Origin: Channallabes apus
Taxonomy: Eukaryota; Chordata; Actinopteri; Siluriformes; Clariidae
Assembly: GCA_030522415.1 (NCBI GenBank)
Contig: CM060115.1
Span: 10,041,991 to 10,105,990 of the forward strand
Reading direction: 5' to 3'
DNA length: 64,000 nt
Shown: in pieces, positions 54,994 through 64,000 of the stretch
How positions within the stretch are numbered: the stretch's first letter is position 1
Layout: the number at the start of each line of letters is the position of its first letter
Translations under genes and position numbers: made by a program
Notes under the pieces: model-generated
What the model was told of the DNA's origin: nothing
The model's database searches: none
The model's input: only the letters and a program-made list of their open reading frames with translations

Positions 54994-55856
54994 CTGATGA
55001 AACGTGTTAAACATCAAGTGTGATTATGAATGCAGCATAATTTTTATATTCTACACTTTATTGTATAAACATTCTGTCCATAATACAATTTACTTAAAGA
55101 TCTTAAAGTAATAGACATATATTTTTGTAGACTTTAAACTTAGTTCCCTTTCAAAGGCTTTCTCTCGATGCTGCGTGAAAACGCTATGGGAACCATTTTG
55201 TCCTGTTGCCGGTTGTGAAGCATGTATGCAAACACGCCAAATTGTTTGCCTATATATAACCTCGGTCAGGTGACGTCATCTGATTAGATGCAGCCGCAGG
55301 TTATAAATCCTAGTGAGCCGGCGACAAACCTCAGATTCTTTGTCTTCACTTTGATCTTGTTGTGAGCGTGTCTGTGTTTAAACCAGCAAAATAAGAAGTG
55401 TTTAACTCACCGATATCGGAGTTTTAAACAAGATGTCCCTCCTGGATGCCCCTATCTCGCCTTCCGGCCTGTTTGGCGATATCGCTAACTCGGTCGCCAC
55501 TAGGTTCATGAGGCGAAGTTCTATGAACAAGCCTTCGGGAAATTCCTTCCCCGCCGTGCTCAAAAATCGGGACTGTCGGCCACCCAGTCTCGATAGGGTC
55601 TGACTCTTGCAAGGCGTGAAACACCTGCCACCCCTTTGTGCCTGCCACCCCTTTTGGGGTATGATGCGTAACCCTAACCCTAACCCAACGCCACGAAATC
55701 ATGCTCTTTCCTGTTCTGAGGATTTGGGTCTCACATGAGATTCGATCGTAAGCGGGCACAGCTGTCTCCCGCTCGTGTCGAATCCATTATCAACACCCTC
55801 AAGGAAATCAAGCTAGACCAAGAAAGTGACCATCACTTTCAGAGATCTTAGCTCTC

Positions 55857-56540
55857 ATGGCAGCCGTATCCACGGTGACCTTTGGGCCTTCGGCACATGA
55901 GAGCATTTCAGTTGTGGTTAAGACAGGGGATTTCACTCTAGGGCCGATCCCCAACAAGGGTTGCGCGCCAGGTGCTTCGTACCCTTCCTATGTGGTTCAG
56001 ACGCCGGTTTCTGACTCTGGGTCCCACGCTAAGTTCGTCTTGTCGCCGCAGATGCTAACGACAGACGCTTCCCTCACAGGCGGGGGCGCGGTCTTAGGTG
56101 ACCGTTCCAGCCCAAGGGTGCTGGAGAGGCCTTCTTCTCGCACGGCACATCAATTGCCTCGAAATGATGGCTCTATTTCTCGCCCTAAAGCACTTCCTCG
56201 AGCAGTTGAGAGTGCCATGTCCTATTGCGGGTGGACAACACTATGGCAAGTCTCATATATTAATCGCCAGGGCGGACTGTGCTCGCGCCGCTGAATAGCT
56301 TGCGCACCAGGTTCCTGTCCCTCAGCGCGATTTACGTTCCAGGGCATATGAATGTGAGAGCAGTTGTAACCGTCCAGTCAATCTCTGACACACGGGGAAT
56401 GGAAACCCCACCCCGGAGTAGTCAGTCAATCTGGGAGAGATTTCATACAGCAGAGGTGGACCGCTTTGCTTCACAAGGTCAGCAAATGTCCCGTTTGCTA
56501 CTCCCTGACTCTGGATCTAGTATCCCTCTTCAAGAGCTTA
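55857..56540 (+). pseudogene. DIRS copy 5 RNase H remnant
   Basis: 55857-56298 in two frames gives 'MLTTDASLTGGGAVLGD', 'NCLEMMALFLALKHFLEQL' and 'SYINRQGGLCSRR', the same domain as in copy 3. After 56300 'LSAIYVPGHMNVRA' follows in a third frame. Frame breaks lie at about 56100 and 56290. Confidence 0.75.
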
Positions 56541-56564
56541 TGCCCTCAAATGGAATGTTTTTAA

Positions 56565-57600
56565 AGGGTGACACTGGGTGAGAGATGCTATTGCCCTCTC
56601 CTATGAGGGGAGCGGGCTCACTTGGTCTCTGGGAAGCAGGGCCCACTCAACCAGGGGGATCGCCTCATTTATTGCACTAGCAAGAGGTATTCCCCTGCAG
56701 CAAGTGTGTGCTAAGCAGGTAGACCCAGTCCACTGCCGAAATGTTTCAGTGCTGGAGTTTCGGAAGGAAAAGCTTGTCCTCGGGCTTGTGCCCTAGTACT
56801 TTCAAGATATACTTAACCGCGTCCTCACTGAACTATCTTCCGAAAGTTCCATTTGTAACAGGCACCCTACTGTTCTGAAGCCTTCTGTCCTCTGCCTTTT
56901 ACAGCTTCGGAGCAGGAGAAACTTCACTTACTGTCCAGTACGTGCTCTTCAGATTTACGTCCACCGCATGAGCCAGTGGTGTAAGTCAGAGCACCACTAT
57001 ACTGGGTGAGGGATGCCATTGCCCTCTCCTATGAGGCACGTTGGCTCACTTCGCCTCTAGAAATCAGGGTTCATTCAACCTGGGGAATCGCCTCATCTAT
57101 TGCACTAGCAAGAGGTATTCCCCTGCAGCAAGTGTGTGCGAAGCAGGTAGACCCAGTCCACTGCTGAATTGTTTCAGTGCTGGAGTCCCTGGGCCTGTGC
57201 CCAAGTACTCTCAGGACGCACGTAACTGCATCCTCACTGAGCTATCGACCTAAGTCCATAAACAACATCACCCTATTGTTTTCAAGCATTCCGTCCTCCG
57301 CCTTTACAGCTTCGGAGCAGGAGAGACTTCACTTACTGTGTCCAGTACGTGCTCTTCAGATTTACGTCCACTGCATCAGCCAGTGGTCTAGGTCAGAGCA
57401 GCCTTTACATGTCTTGGGGCCGCTGGAGCAGCCGCCACTACACTGGGTGAGAGATGCATATTGCCCTCTCTTATGAGGCGCGTGGGTTCACTTCACCTCT
57501 AAGAAGCAGGGCTCATTCAACCAGGGAGATCGCCTCCTTTTGCACCAGCAAGAGGTATTCCCCTGCAGCAATTGTGTGACACGGAGGGTTGGTCCTCCCC
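56565..57600 (+). repeat. Tandem repeat of recombinase C-terminal segment in DIRS copy 5
   Basis: The phrase 'actgggtgagagatgc' followed by 'attgccctctcct' recurs at about 56571, 57000 and 57441, each followed by 'gcactagcaagaggtattcc' (or a close variant). The spacing is about 430-440 bp. Intervening parts also carry 'agcaggtagacccagtccac' twice. A single copy exists in the other DIRS elements. Confidence 0.8.
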
Positions 57601-58141
57601 GCACACATTTGTTACATTATAATCTGGATGTTCATGCTACTCCGGGCTCAGGGAAAGCCCAGAGTTAGCTGCCCAGGCATAGTTCTGAGACCTTCTCGGC
57701 TTTGTGCGCACACGCTACACAACCTTAGGTTCGAGACACTTGTAGTGCGGCGGCGTTGGTATTCTCGTTCTCATAGCGTTTTCACGCAGCATCGAGAGAA
57801 AGCCTTTGAAAGGGAACGTCTCGGTTTACTGTGCTGTAACCCTGTTCCCTGAAAAGGCGGGAACGAGATGCTCCGTCCTAATGCCGTACTACCACGTGAC
57901 CATTTTATTTAATATTAAATTAATCTGAGGTTTGTCGCCGGCTGACTAGGATTTATAACCTGCGGCTGTGTCTAATCAGATGACGTCACCTGACCGAGGT
58001 TATATATAGCCAAAAAATTTGGCGTGTTTGCACACATGCTTCACAACTGGCAACAGGACAAATGGTTCCCATAGCGTTTTCACGCAACATCTCGTTCCCG
58101 CCTTTTCAGGGAATAGGGTTACAGCACAGTAACCCGAGACG

Positions 58142-59250
58142 GTTTGCATCATAAATTGATTTTATAGTACAAAAGCAGGAAAATTAAATAGTTACATTTA
58201 ACATGGGAATTTTATTTACTTTCATGAGTAATTTTGCTGCACCATACTTTTTACTTTTACATTCGACTTGTTACTTTTCGAATCAGCTGCAATAACAATT
58301 ACCACATGTAGTGGTCAGTGTAGCTGTTTTATTTTATGTGGCACTGTTAACATATACTGTATAATTAGCAAATGAGCTACTGTAGAGGCTAAAAATATAG
58401 GTTTCCTACATTTGTTCTGCTGGACACAGTTTATGAGAAAGTGACCTAGACCTACTGTAGTGATATAGACCTCTAACGTTATATTCCATCTGCTGTGCCA
58501 TTTGGACAACAACTGAACATAGAGTACATCTTACACTGGAAATAGGTTAACATGTTCAAACATATATTACCTACAGTAGGCAATTGTTTTAAAAGCATTA
58601 TGTTGTAAAAAAAAAAAAAAAAAGTCAGATTAGAAAATTTTTGTTTCTTGTTCCTTGATTTGCTGTTTTATAAAGATTTTTATTTTATTTCATTTATTCC
58701 ATTTATATTATTATTTGGAAATGTCAGAATTTGTAGATTATTTTATCATTTTGTCTGGCTGCTTACATAATTTCTAAATAAAATAAATCGGACATTGCAA
58801 TGAAACAGTTACTCAGTAAAATACTTTTTACTTTTACTTGAGTAATATTATTTTGAAGTACAGCTATTCTTACTTGAGTGCAATATTTGGCTACTATATC
58901 CATGTCTGCCTAGTACTGCAAGAATAGATTAATGATAATAAGTAAGAGTCGTAATTTATATGAATTTAATTTGATTATAAATTATTAAATATTAAATTAT
59001 TCCTTTAAAACAATGGCTAGCTTACTTACTCTTTGTCCAAGCTAATTTTCACTGAACGAGTCAGATTGATATATCATGTTCTGTTAAATAGACATGAGAC
59101 AATATATTGAAATGACAAGTCACATGAAATAATGAAATGCTATGTTGAACTAATGACAAAGTATTTCTTTGAGGCAAATGCTGAAGATTTTCTGATCTCA
59201 TCTTTTGACTTGATATCCAATATGAAATCATTCTTATAAACTTTACTTAC
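58142..59250. other. Intron between domain 2 and the array
   Basis: The first 80 bp match the A-to-B type intron after the DIRS site. 58219-58890 has short 'tacttttacttgagtaa' motifs like the hAT MITEs but no clear ends. No exon is seen. Confidence 0.5.
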
Positions 59251-59544
59251 ACAAGACATTGATAAAAACTGAAGTACTCCAGAAAGATGTTCCCTTGAGA
59301 GAGCTCCTGCACCTGAGATTTGTGTTCTGTGTTACATTGAATGTAGCAGTGGCCTGAGATTCCCATAATCCCTCATAATACCAGTCCTTCAAGTAGGACA
59401 CTGTATTAGAAATGGGACTCGCACCGTGCCAGTAAATCTGTGGTGGAGACGAGCGGCAGGAATGGCGGAATTTACATGTTGCAGTGAAAGGCTTGCCCTC
59501 TACTTGTTTGCTTTCAACAGATATTGCAGGCTCTTCAGGATCCC
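59251..59544 (-). CDS. Ig C2-type exon, domain 2 of Siglec-like receptor
   Basis: The 294-bp phase 1-1 exon begins GDPEEPAISVESKQVEGKPF and has 'CKFRHSC' in strand B: one cysteine for the domain fold and one suited to a disulfide with domain 1, as in Siglecs. 'PQIYWHGASPI' gives the strand-C tryptophan and 'NTNLRCRSSLKG' the strand-F cysteine. It ends 'INVLC' with the last codon split at the donor GTAAGT. It lies 214 bp of intron below the V exon. The sequence differs clearly from the tandem A and B domains that follow, so it was not part of the array expansion. Confidence 0.85.
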
Positions 59545-59758
59545 CTGTGAGAAAAGGATATGTGTTTGTAAGATTTATCATATGACAAATTAACACCTAA
59601 CACAATGATAGCAAATCCTATCCGCCAACCTTGTCTACTCTATCGTACGACAGCTATGAAAGGCACATGTGAAGCCAGCTACTGCATATGGTGCACTCTA
59701 AACTATTCACACATTGTCATGCAGTAACCCAAAAACAGTATAATATGTCTATACTTAC

Positions 59759-60115
59759 AGACATCTATCGAAATGATTTGATGATCTTCATAAAATCCTT
59801 TGTTGTACCCATCTTTATCCCAGACCCATACGTACAGGTCCTCCTCACTGTCACTGTCCCGAACGTTGTTAATCTTTAAACTGCAGTCTCCTTTAGAACG
59901 AGATCCTGGGACTGATGTCCTTCCTCTAAACTCGTTTAATATCTCACTGCGGTCACTAGAGTACACAGTTGGGTATCCCCATCTCGCATACTTGTACCAG
60001 GCGACTTTACTGTAAGCCACAGTGCTGCACGGCACCAACACACAGCTACCCCTGATGGCATAGACTGAATCCACAGACACCCACCAGCAGTGACACACAC
60101 CAACTAGGAGTGAAA
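59759..60115 (-). CDS. Ig V-set exon, Siglec/CD22-type domain 1
   Basis: The 357-bp exon is open and phase 1-1, with an acceptor CAG at 60116-60118 and donor GTAAGT below 59759. It begins with a hydrophobic 'SLLVGVCHCWW' stretch, probably the end of the signal peptide, then 'DSVYAIRGSCVLVPC' (strands A-B) and 'VAWYKYARWG' (strand C). 'KGDCSLKINNVRDSDS' (strands E to F) follows, then 'DLYVWVWDKDG' (strands F-G). The second core cysteine lies in strand E instead of strand F, which is typical of Siglecs. The arginine that usually contacts sialic acid in strand F is not seen; Trp or Val stands there. It would be the membrane-distal ligand-binding domain. The first-exon signal sequence upstream was not identified. 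Confidence 0.85.
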
Positions 60116-61235
60116 CTGAGAAGATAAAATAAACATTTTGTTTTTGTTAAAGATTTTGCTTTATTATAAAGCAGAAAACACTATCAGTGATTTTCCATTG
60201 TAGGAAATCATTGTAGCTTGTATTTTGCTAAATATAAAGTGAAAGCATACTCTAGATATTTTTAAGGATATTCATATTTTCTAGAAGTGTCGAAGATTTT
60301 ACTTCAAAGCTGTGCTAGCATTAAAAAATTATTAATTCTCATTGATTATGAACATACTGTAAATCATTTTTTAAATTATTATTAATTTATTTTATTGGCC
60401 TATTACTTGCTTGTGCAGTCATTTAAAAAAAATGCACTTAATGGCTCCTTATAATATGTTACACCACTGATTTAGATACAGTAAAGTATTTTTGTTACGT
60501 AGCCTTCTTGATATAGCAGTAATTTTATGAGAGAGTAAATAATTTTTAATTCAAATACTACATTATACAGTAGTTTTAAATACTACAAAGAAGTTTAAAA
60601 TAGGTTATTCTTATATACAGTGAAAATTTGAAGATTTTTGTGCTGTGGGATGTGTATTTTATTTTTTATTATACAGTAAATAAGCTATAGGTATAATTTG
60701 CAAGTGAATGAGATACAAAGTTGTACAGTAGTCAGATACAAACAAAGAAAAACAATGTGCTGGCATTTTATATAAGGTATAATAGGAAAAATGCAGTACT
60801 TGTACAAACACGTTCCCTTCTTAGAATTTGTTCTATAAATAAAAATTAAAACTTTTGTTAAAGAAAAATTATTAACTAAATTGAAAATTACATGCATGTT
60901 TGCAGTGTCAATCATTAATGTCTCATTTCTGTCTTTCAAGTCCAATAACCAAACTAACTTATTTTAATTTCAATTTTGAAACCGAAGTTTCCATAAGCAT
61001 TTAACTTTCAGCATCTTATTTTCACAGTGAATATATTAGGCGTCAGATTTGACCATTTTTGTGTGCGGGTGTTATAAAAAACTACAAATCCACAAATTAG
61101 CTTCAGAGTATCGTAGTCACTGCCTCAAACTTTTCTAAACTTTGAATGATGGCGGGACAACATGAATTGGGATTATACTGTACACTTACTCAAAGAAGTA
61201 GTTTACTTCCAGCTGTCTTTACAACTAAGCAGAAA
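60116..61235. other. Upstream intron or 5' region of the receptor gene
   Basis: AT-rich. I looked on the minus strand for an ATG followed by a hydrophobic segment ending in a phase-1 GT donor and found none that convinces. The signal-peptide exon probably lies further upstream (beyond the LINE) or outside the window. Confidence 0.45.
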
Positions 61236-62737
61236 TTATATATTCAAATTCAAAATTCAAATTCAAATTTTATTCGTCACATACACAGTCATACACAGTA
61301 CGATATGCAGTGAAATGCTTACACGACCGCCAGTGACCTTAAAAAGAGAATTAAATCTTAAAGTAAGGAATAAATATGAATAAAGAAATAGGAAAATTTT
61401 AACTTAACTAGAATAAAAATAGAAATAAAAAATAAAAGTATACTGTACATAAAATGGAAATAAAAATAGAGATATACTGTACAATAGAGATTTTCTTTTA
61501 AAATTGAAATTTGGTTGAGGATGTATGGTGTGCAAGTAATTTGCATGGAAACATGTGTTAAGGTGCCTTATTAAAGTGACTTTGTGCAGGGGTCCAGAAT
61601 GTAAACATAAATATGAGTTCCAATGTCAGGGTAGATGTGCATGAAAGTGTCCATAGTGTCCGTTGACGTTAACAGGTTGTATTAGTTCTGTGTTTGTGGT
61701 GTGAATGTGGTATGGTTGAGAGACCTTATTGCCTGCGGGAAGAAGCTCCTCCTCAGTCTCTCTGTGTTGGCCTTCAGGGAGCGGAAGCGCTTTCCTGACC
61801 GCAACAGAGAGAACAGTCCATTATTGGGATGGCTGAGGTCCTTCACGATCTTCCTGGCCTTGGTCCAGCACCGCTTGGTGTAGATTGAGTGCAGGTCAGG
61901 GAGCTTGGTGCGGATGATGCGCTCAGCTGAACGCACCACCCTCTGTAGAGCTCGTCTGTCCTGCATGGTGCTGTTTCCAAACCAGTTCGAGATGTTTCCC
62001 GACAGGATGCTCTCTATGGTGCAGGAGTAGAAATTCCTGAGCACCTTGGAGGGCAGTCTGAAGTCTCTCAAACGTCTGAGGTGGTACAGACGCTGCCGGG
62101 CCTTTTTCACCACGGTGTTGATGTGACAGGACCATGACAGGTCCTGCGTGATGTGAACACCGAGGTATCTGAAGCTGTCCACTCTCTCCACTGGGCTCTT
62201 GTTGATGACGGGGGTCTGTTAGTTCCTCTCCTGCTTTGAACAAAAGTCCACTATCAGCTCCTTTGTCTTACTGACGTTCAGGAGGAGATTGTTCCTCTGG
62301 CACCAGTTCTCCAGATTCCCAATCTCCTCCAGGTAGGCCGACTCATCGTTGTTCGTGATCAGGCCCACCACGACAGTGTCGTCAGCAAACTTGATGACGG
62401 CGGTGGAGTTGGTAGTGGCCACGCAGTCGTAGGTGTATAAAGAGTACAGCATGGGGCTCAGAACACAACCCTGGGGCGCTCCAGTGCTGAGTGTGAGGGA
62501 GGCTGAGACATGACCGCCCATCTTTACTGCCTGTGGTCTGCCAGTTAGGAAGTTGGAGATCCACTGACACATGGGTGAGCTGAGTCCCAGGTGCTCCAGC
62601 TTGGTGGTGAGTGTGGAGGGAATTATGGTATTAAATGCAGAGCTGTAGTCGATGAAGAGCATTTTCACATAATTTCCCCTCTTAGTGTCCAGGTGGGTGA
62701 GAGATGTGTGGAGGAGATATGAGATTGCATCGTCTGT
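61236..62737 (-). mobile_element. Rex1/CR1-like LINE, 5'-truncated
   Basis: Minus strand: RT C-terminal ORF, 3' UTR ending 'gtgactgtgtatgtgacgaa', and a tail of short 'aattcaaattc' repeats at 61240-61270. 5' truncation is at about 62737. Assignment within the CR1/Rex1 part of non-LTR elements rests on RT motifs and is not certain. Confidence 0.8.
61682..62737 (-). pseudogene. Rex1/CR1-like reverse transcriptase C-terminal half
   Basis: '[18 protein letters not shown]' (first catalytic Asp), '[18 protein letters not shown]', '[14 protein letters not shown]' (the FADD pair), '[20 protein letters not shown]', then a TAA at 62219-62221. In the same frame it continues 'VERVDSFRYLGVHITQDLSW', 'SCTIESILSGNISNWFGN', 'LQRVVRSAERIIRTKLPDLH' and 'SFFPQAIRSLNHT' to 61682. 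Apart from that single stop the segment is open, so this is a comparatively young insertion. Confidence 0.88.
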
Positions 62738-63529
62738 TCCAGACTGTGGATGCCCTTCATACAGCCATCTTTACTACATGGAGAAATGTTCCCACTAGCC
62801 TCCTACAGTTGCATCAAGCATGTCGAAATGAGTGTTTGAAGATATCACCAAGTATGGTGGCACTACTCACTACTGAGTCCCCCCTCTTAGTTCTCTTGTG
62901 GGTATTTGGGGCTATGGTCTTTTGATCTTGTGGGTATTTGGGGCTATGGTCTTTTGATCGACTGTTGAATGACCTGTTTGAGTATAAATGCAGTTTTTAA
63001 TACATTGCCAATCTCTGTTTTTTGTCTCTTGCTCCTTTTTCGTCTTTTGACATTTTAAAGCATTTCTTACAACCTGGTTATGATCCACCAGCGCGAAATG
63101 CTAATGCTTGGAATGTTTCACAGGTCTTAAGATTTTGTTCATTTTGAATATATAGGGCTCAGGATTGTGCAATATAGAGAGAGATATCTTTTTCAGCACA
63201 ACCTAGTCAATATGCTGGATTGTATTTATTTTGTGTTAACCAACTGTACAAACATGTCTGAGCAAAGAATTAAAAGAAAAAATGTCATAAATGCAAGAAA
63301 TAGTGCAAATACAAAAGATCATCTGTTTTCATTGTTGTTTTCTGTTGTTTTTATGACAAAAAATATGCTTATTTGGTGAGTTCAACATTTTTGCAGTGTC
63401 ATTCTCATGATCCGGGAGCAGTTGAATTTACAGTAAATGTAATAAGAATTTTAGTTTTCTTCCTATCTATAAGGTTGTACCATTTTTGTACAAATGGGTA
63501 AACAAAATTTTTTTTAGCTCCTGTTGCCT
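62738..63529. other. Sequence upstream of the LINE, no gene seen
   Basis: It holds a 32-bp tandem duplication (62896-62959) and otherwise AT-rich text. Short ORFs lack homology that I recognise. Confidence 0.45.
62896..62959. repeat. 32-bp tandem duplication
   Basis: 'ttgtgggtatttggggctat' plus 'ggtcttttgatc' occurs twice in a row with no mismatch. Confidence 0.93.
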
Positions 63530-63980
63530 ATGGGAAACCACAAGATTACATTGTGGGACTAGTTTTGTTTCCTTTACATTTGCTCCCACTGACTTTCAAA
63601 ACCATGGAGTGTCATATCACTGGTATGCAGATGATTCTATATGCCATGCCTGTGGATATTTCCCCCTAAATCTTCTCTTTGATTGCCTAATTGAGGCCAA
63701 GACTTGGCTTGCAAACAACATTTAACAACCATATCTATCCAACTCTTAGATTTGGTACTCCATTGTGAGGAATAGCTTTTACCAGCTCCAACACATTGCC
63801 AAACTCAAACGAAATATCTTGTTTAAAGGCCTGGAGATGGTCATTCATGCTTTTATCACAACCTGCATGGACTATTGCAAATTTTATTGAGGTACTGTAG
63901 GAGTTTTTCAGTCTTCATTCCATCATTTGCAACTTGTCCAAAATGCAATGTGCACTATGGGTTTTTAAGGCACTACATAC
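63530..63980 (+). pseudogene. Old CR1/L2-like LINE remnant
   Basis: The plus strand shows 'HGVSYHWYADDSICH' (the YADD region of RT), 'LIEAKTWLANN' and, in another frame, 'LFKGLEMVIHAFITTCMDYC', 'HHLQLVQNAMCTM'. These are the RT palm and C-terminal region of a CR1/L2-type element with many stops. It is clearly older than the LINE at 61236. Confidence 0.7.
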
Positions 63981-64000
63981 AGTAGTTTGTCTCCACAATA

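Larger units (their letters stand above)
55143..58141 (+). mobile_element. DIRS-like retrotransposon copy 5, internally deleted and duplicated
   Basis: Left end 'agttccctttcaaaggcttt' and right end 'gttacagcacagtaacccg', 'agacg', at the same intron position as copy 4. It keeps a small gag part (55430-55620), RNase H pieces (55800-56540) and recombinase C-terminal pieces. The RT core is deleted. All genes are dead. Confidence 0.87.
4565..60115 (-). other. Siglec/CD22-like multi-Ig receptor gene, partial (gene span)
   Basis: This spans 16 immunoglobulin-domain exons on the minus strand, all in phase 1-1 with GT-AG borders: one V-set, one C2 domain 2, then fourteen 261-bp C2-like exons. The V exon has the Siglec arrangement of cysteines ('GSCVLVPC' in strand B and 'GDCSL' in strand E), and domain 2 has the paired 'C..RHSC' cysteine expected for the V-to-C2 interdomain bridge. 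Junctions between tandem exons recreate 'LNVLY-AP' or 'LNVHY-AP', the linker style of CD22/sialoadhesin repeats. The product would be a cell-surface type I receptor with a long stalk. No signal-peptide exon, transmembrane exon or ITIM tail was found; the tail must lie left of position 1. One gene is the simplest reading, but two neighbouring genes cannot be excluded without transcripts. Confidence 0.8.

Noticed and set aside
55669..55686. Three TAACCC-type telomere-like repeats
   Set aside because: Only three units, inside a DIRS gag remnant with ordinary sequence around it. Too short to be a telomeric or interstitial telomeric array.
59759..60115. Antigen-receptor V gene segment
   Set aside because: The exon has no recombination signal next to it (a normal splice donor follows), and the cysteine arrangement with strand-E Cys is Siglec-like.
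60116..64000. Signal-peptide exon for the receptor
   Set aside because: No minus-strand ATG with a hydrophobic stretch and a phase-1 GT donor was convincing; candidates near 61000 and 63070 lack the hydrophobic core.

Overview
The window looks like teleost fish genomic DNA, possibly an otophysan such as a catfish (low confidence on the order). The reasons are spliced vertebrate immunoglobulin-domain exons, Tc1/mariner elements in many states of decay, DIRS-type tyrosine-recombinase retrotransposons, L2-like and Rex1-like LINEs, and Mermaid-like tRNA SINEs. I see no bacterial-style gene, rRNA gene, true tRNA gene or CRISPR array.

The only host gene I can support is one large gene on the minus strand. 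It is read from right (about 60.1 kb) to left and runs off the left edge. It starts with a Siglec/CD22-type V-set exon (59759-60115) and a C2-type domain-2 exon (59251-59544). Fourteen further Ig exons follow, each exactly 261 bp, each in phase 1-1 and each with usable splice sites. They fall into two main classes. Class A carries an 'APKNVRIEY' start and a 'YEWVVTQN' C strand. Class B carries a 'VKVDYTG' start and a 'PAP..Y.W' C strand. From the 5' side the order is A-B five times, then B-B-A-B. The introns between them are duplicates too, so the array grew by tandem duplication of an exon pair plus its introns. The signal-peptide exon (upstream), any further Ig exons, the transmembrane segment and the cytoplasmic tail are not visible.

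About 40 kb of the 64 kb, by my boundaries, is mobile DNA inserted in the introns. There are five DIRS-like copies (1-4436 minus, 8728-11000 plus, 20155-24375 minus, 38463-44657 plus, 55143-58141 plus), all broken. A nested retroelement block at 26070-33066 holds an endogenous-retrovirus remnant with a tRNA-Pro-like primer site. That remnant is interrupted by an L2-like LINE, which itself carries a solo LTR and a SINE, and by a Tc1 element. Other insertions are a second L2-like LINE (33795-36058), a 3.9 kb TA-flanked DNA element (14531-18403), several Tc1-like transposons, two hAT-like MITEs, a mariner/Tigger-like MITE, a Gypsy 3' end (6527-7590), a Gypsy-like solo LTR (44948-45489) and, beyond the V exon, a Rex1/CR1-like LINE (61236-62737).

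The repeated introns act as internal controls: for many insertions the empty site can be read in a sister unit. Two DIRS copies (38463 and 55143) sit at the same position of two different units in the same orientation, so that insertion is probably older than the duplication. The main biological point is a rapidly expanding Siglec-like receptor whose reading frame stays open across 16 exons despite heavy transposon load, and whose first domain appears to lack the usual sialic-acid-binding arginine.
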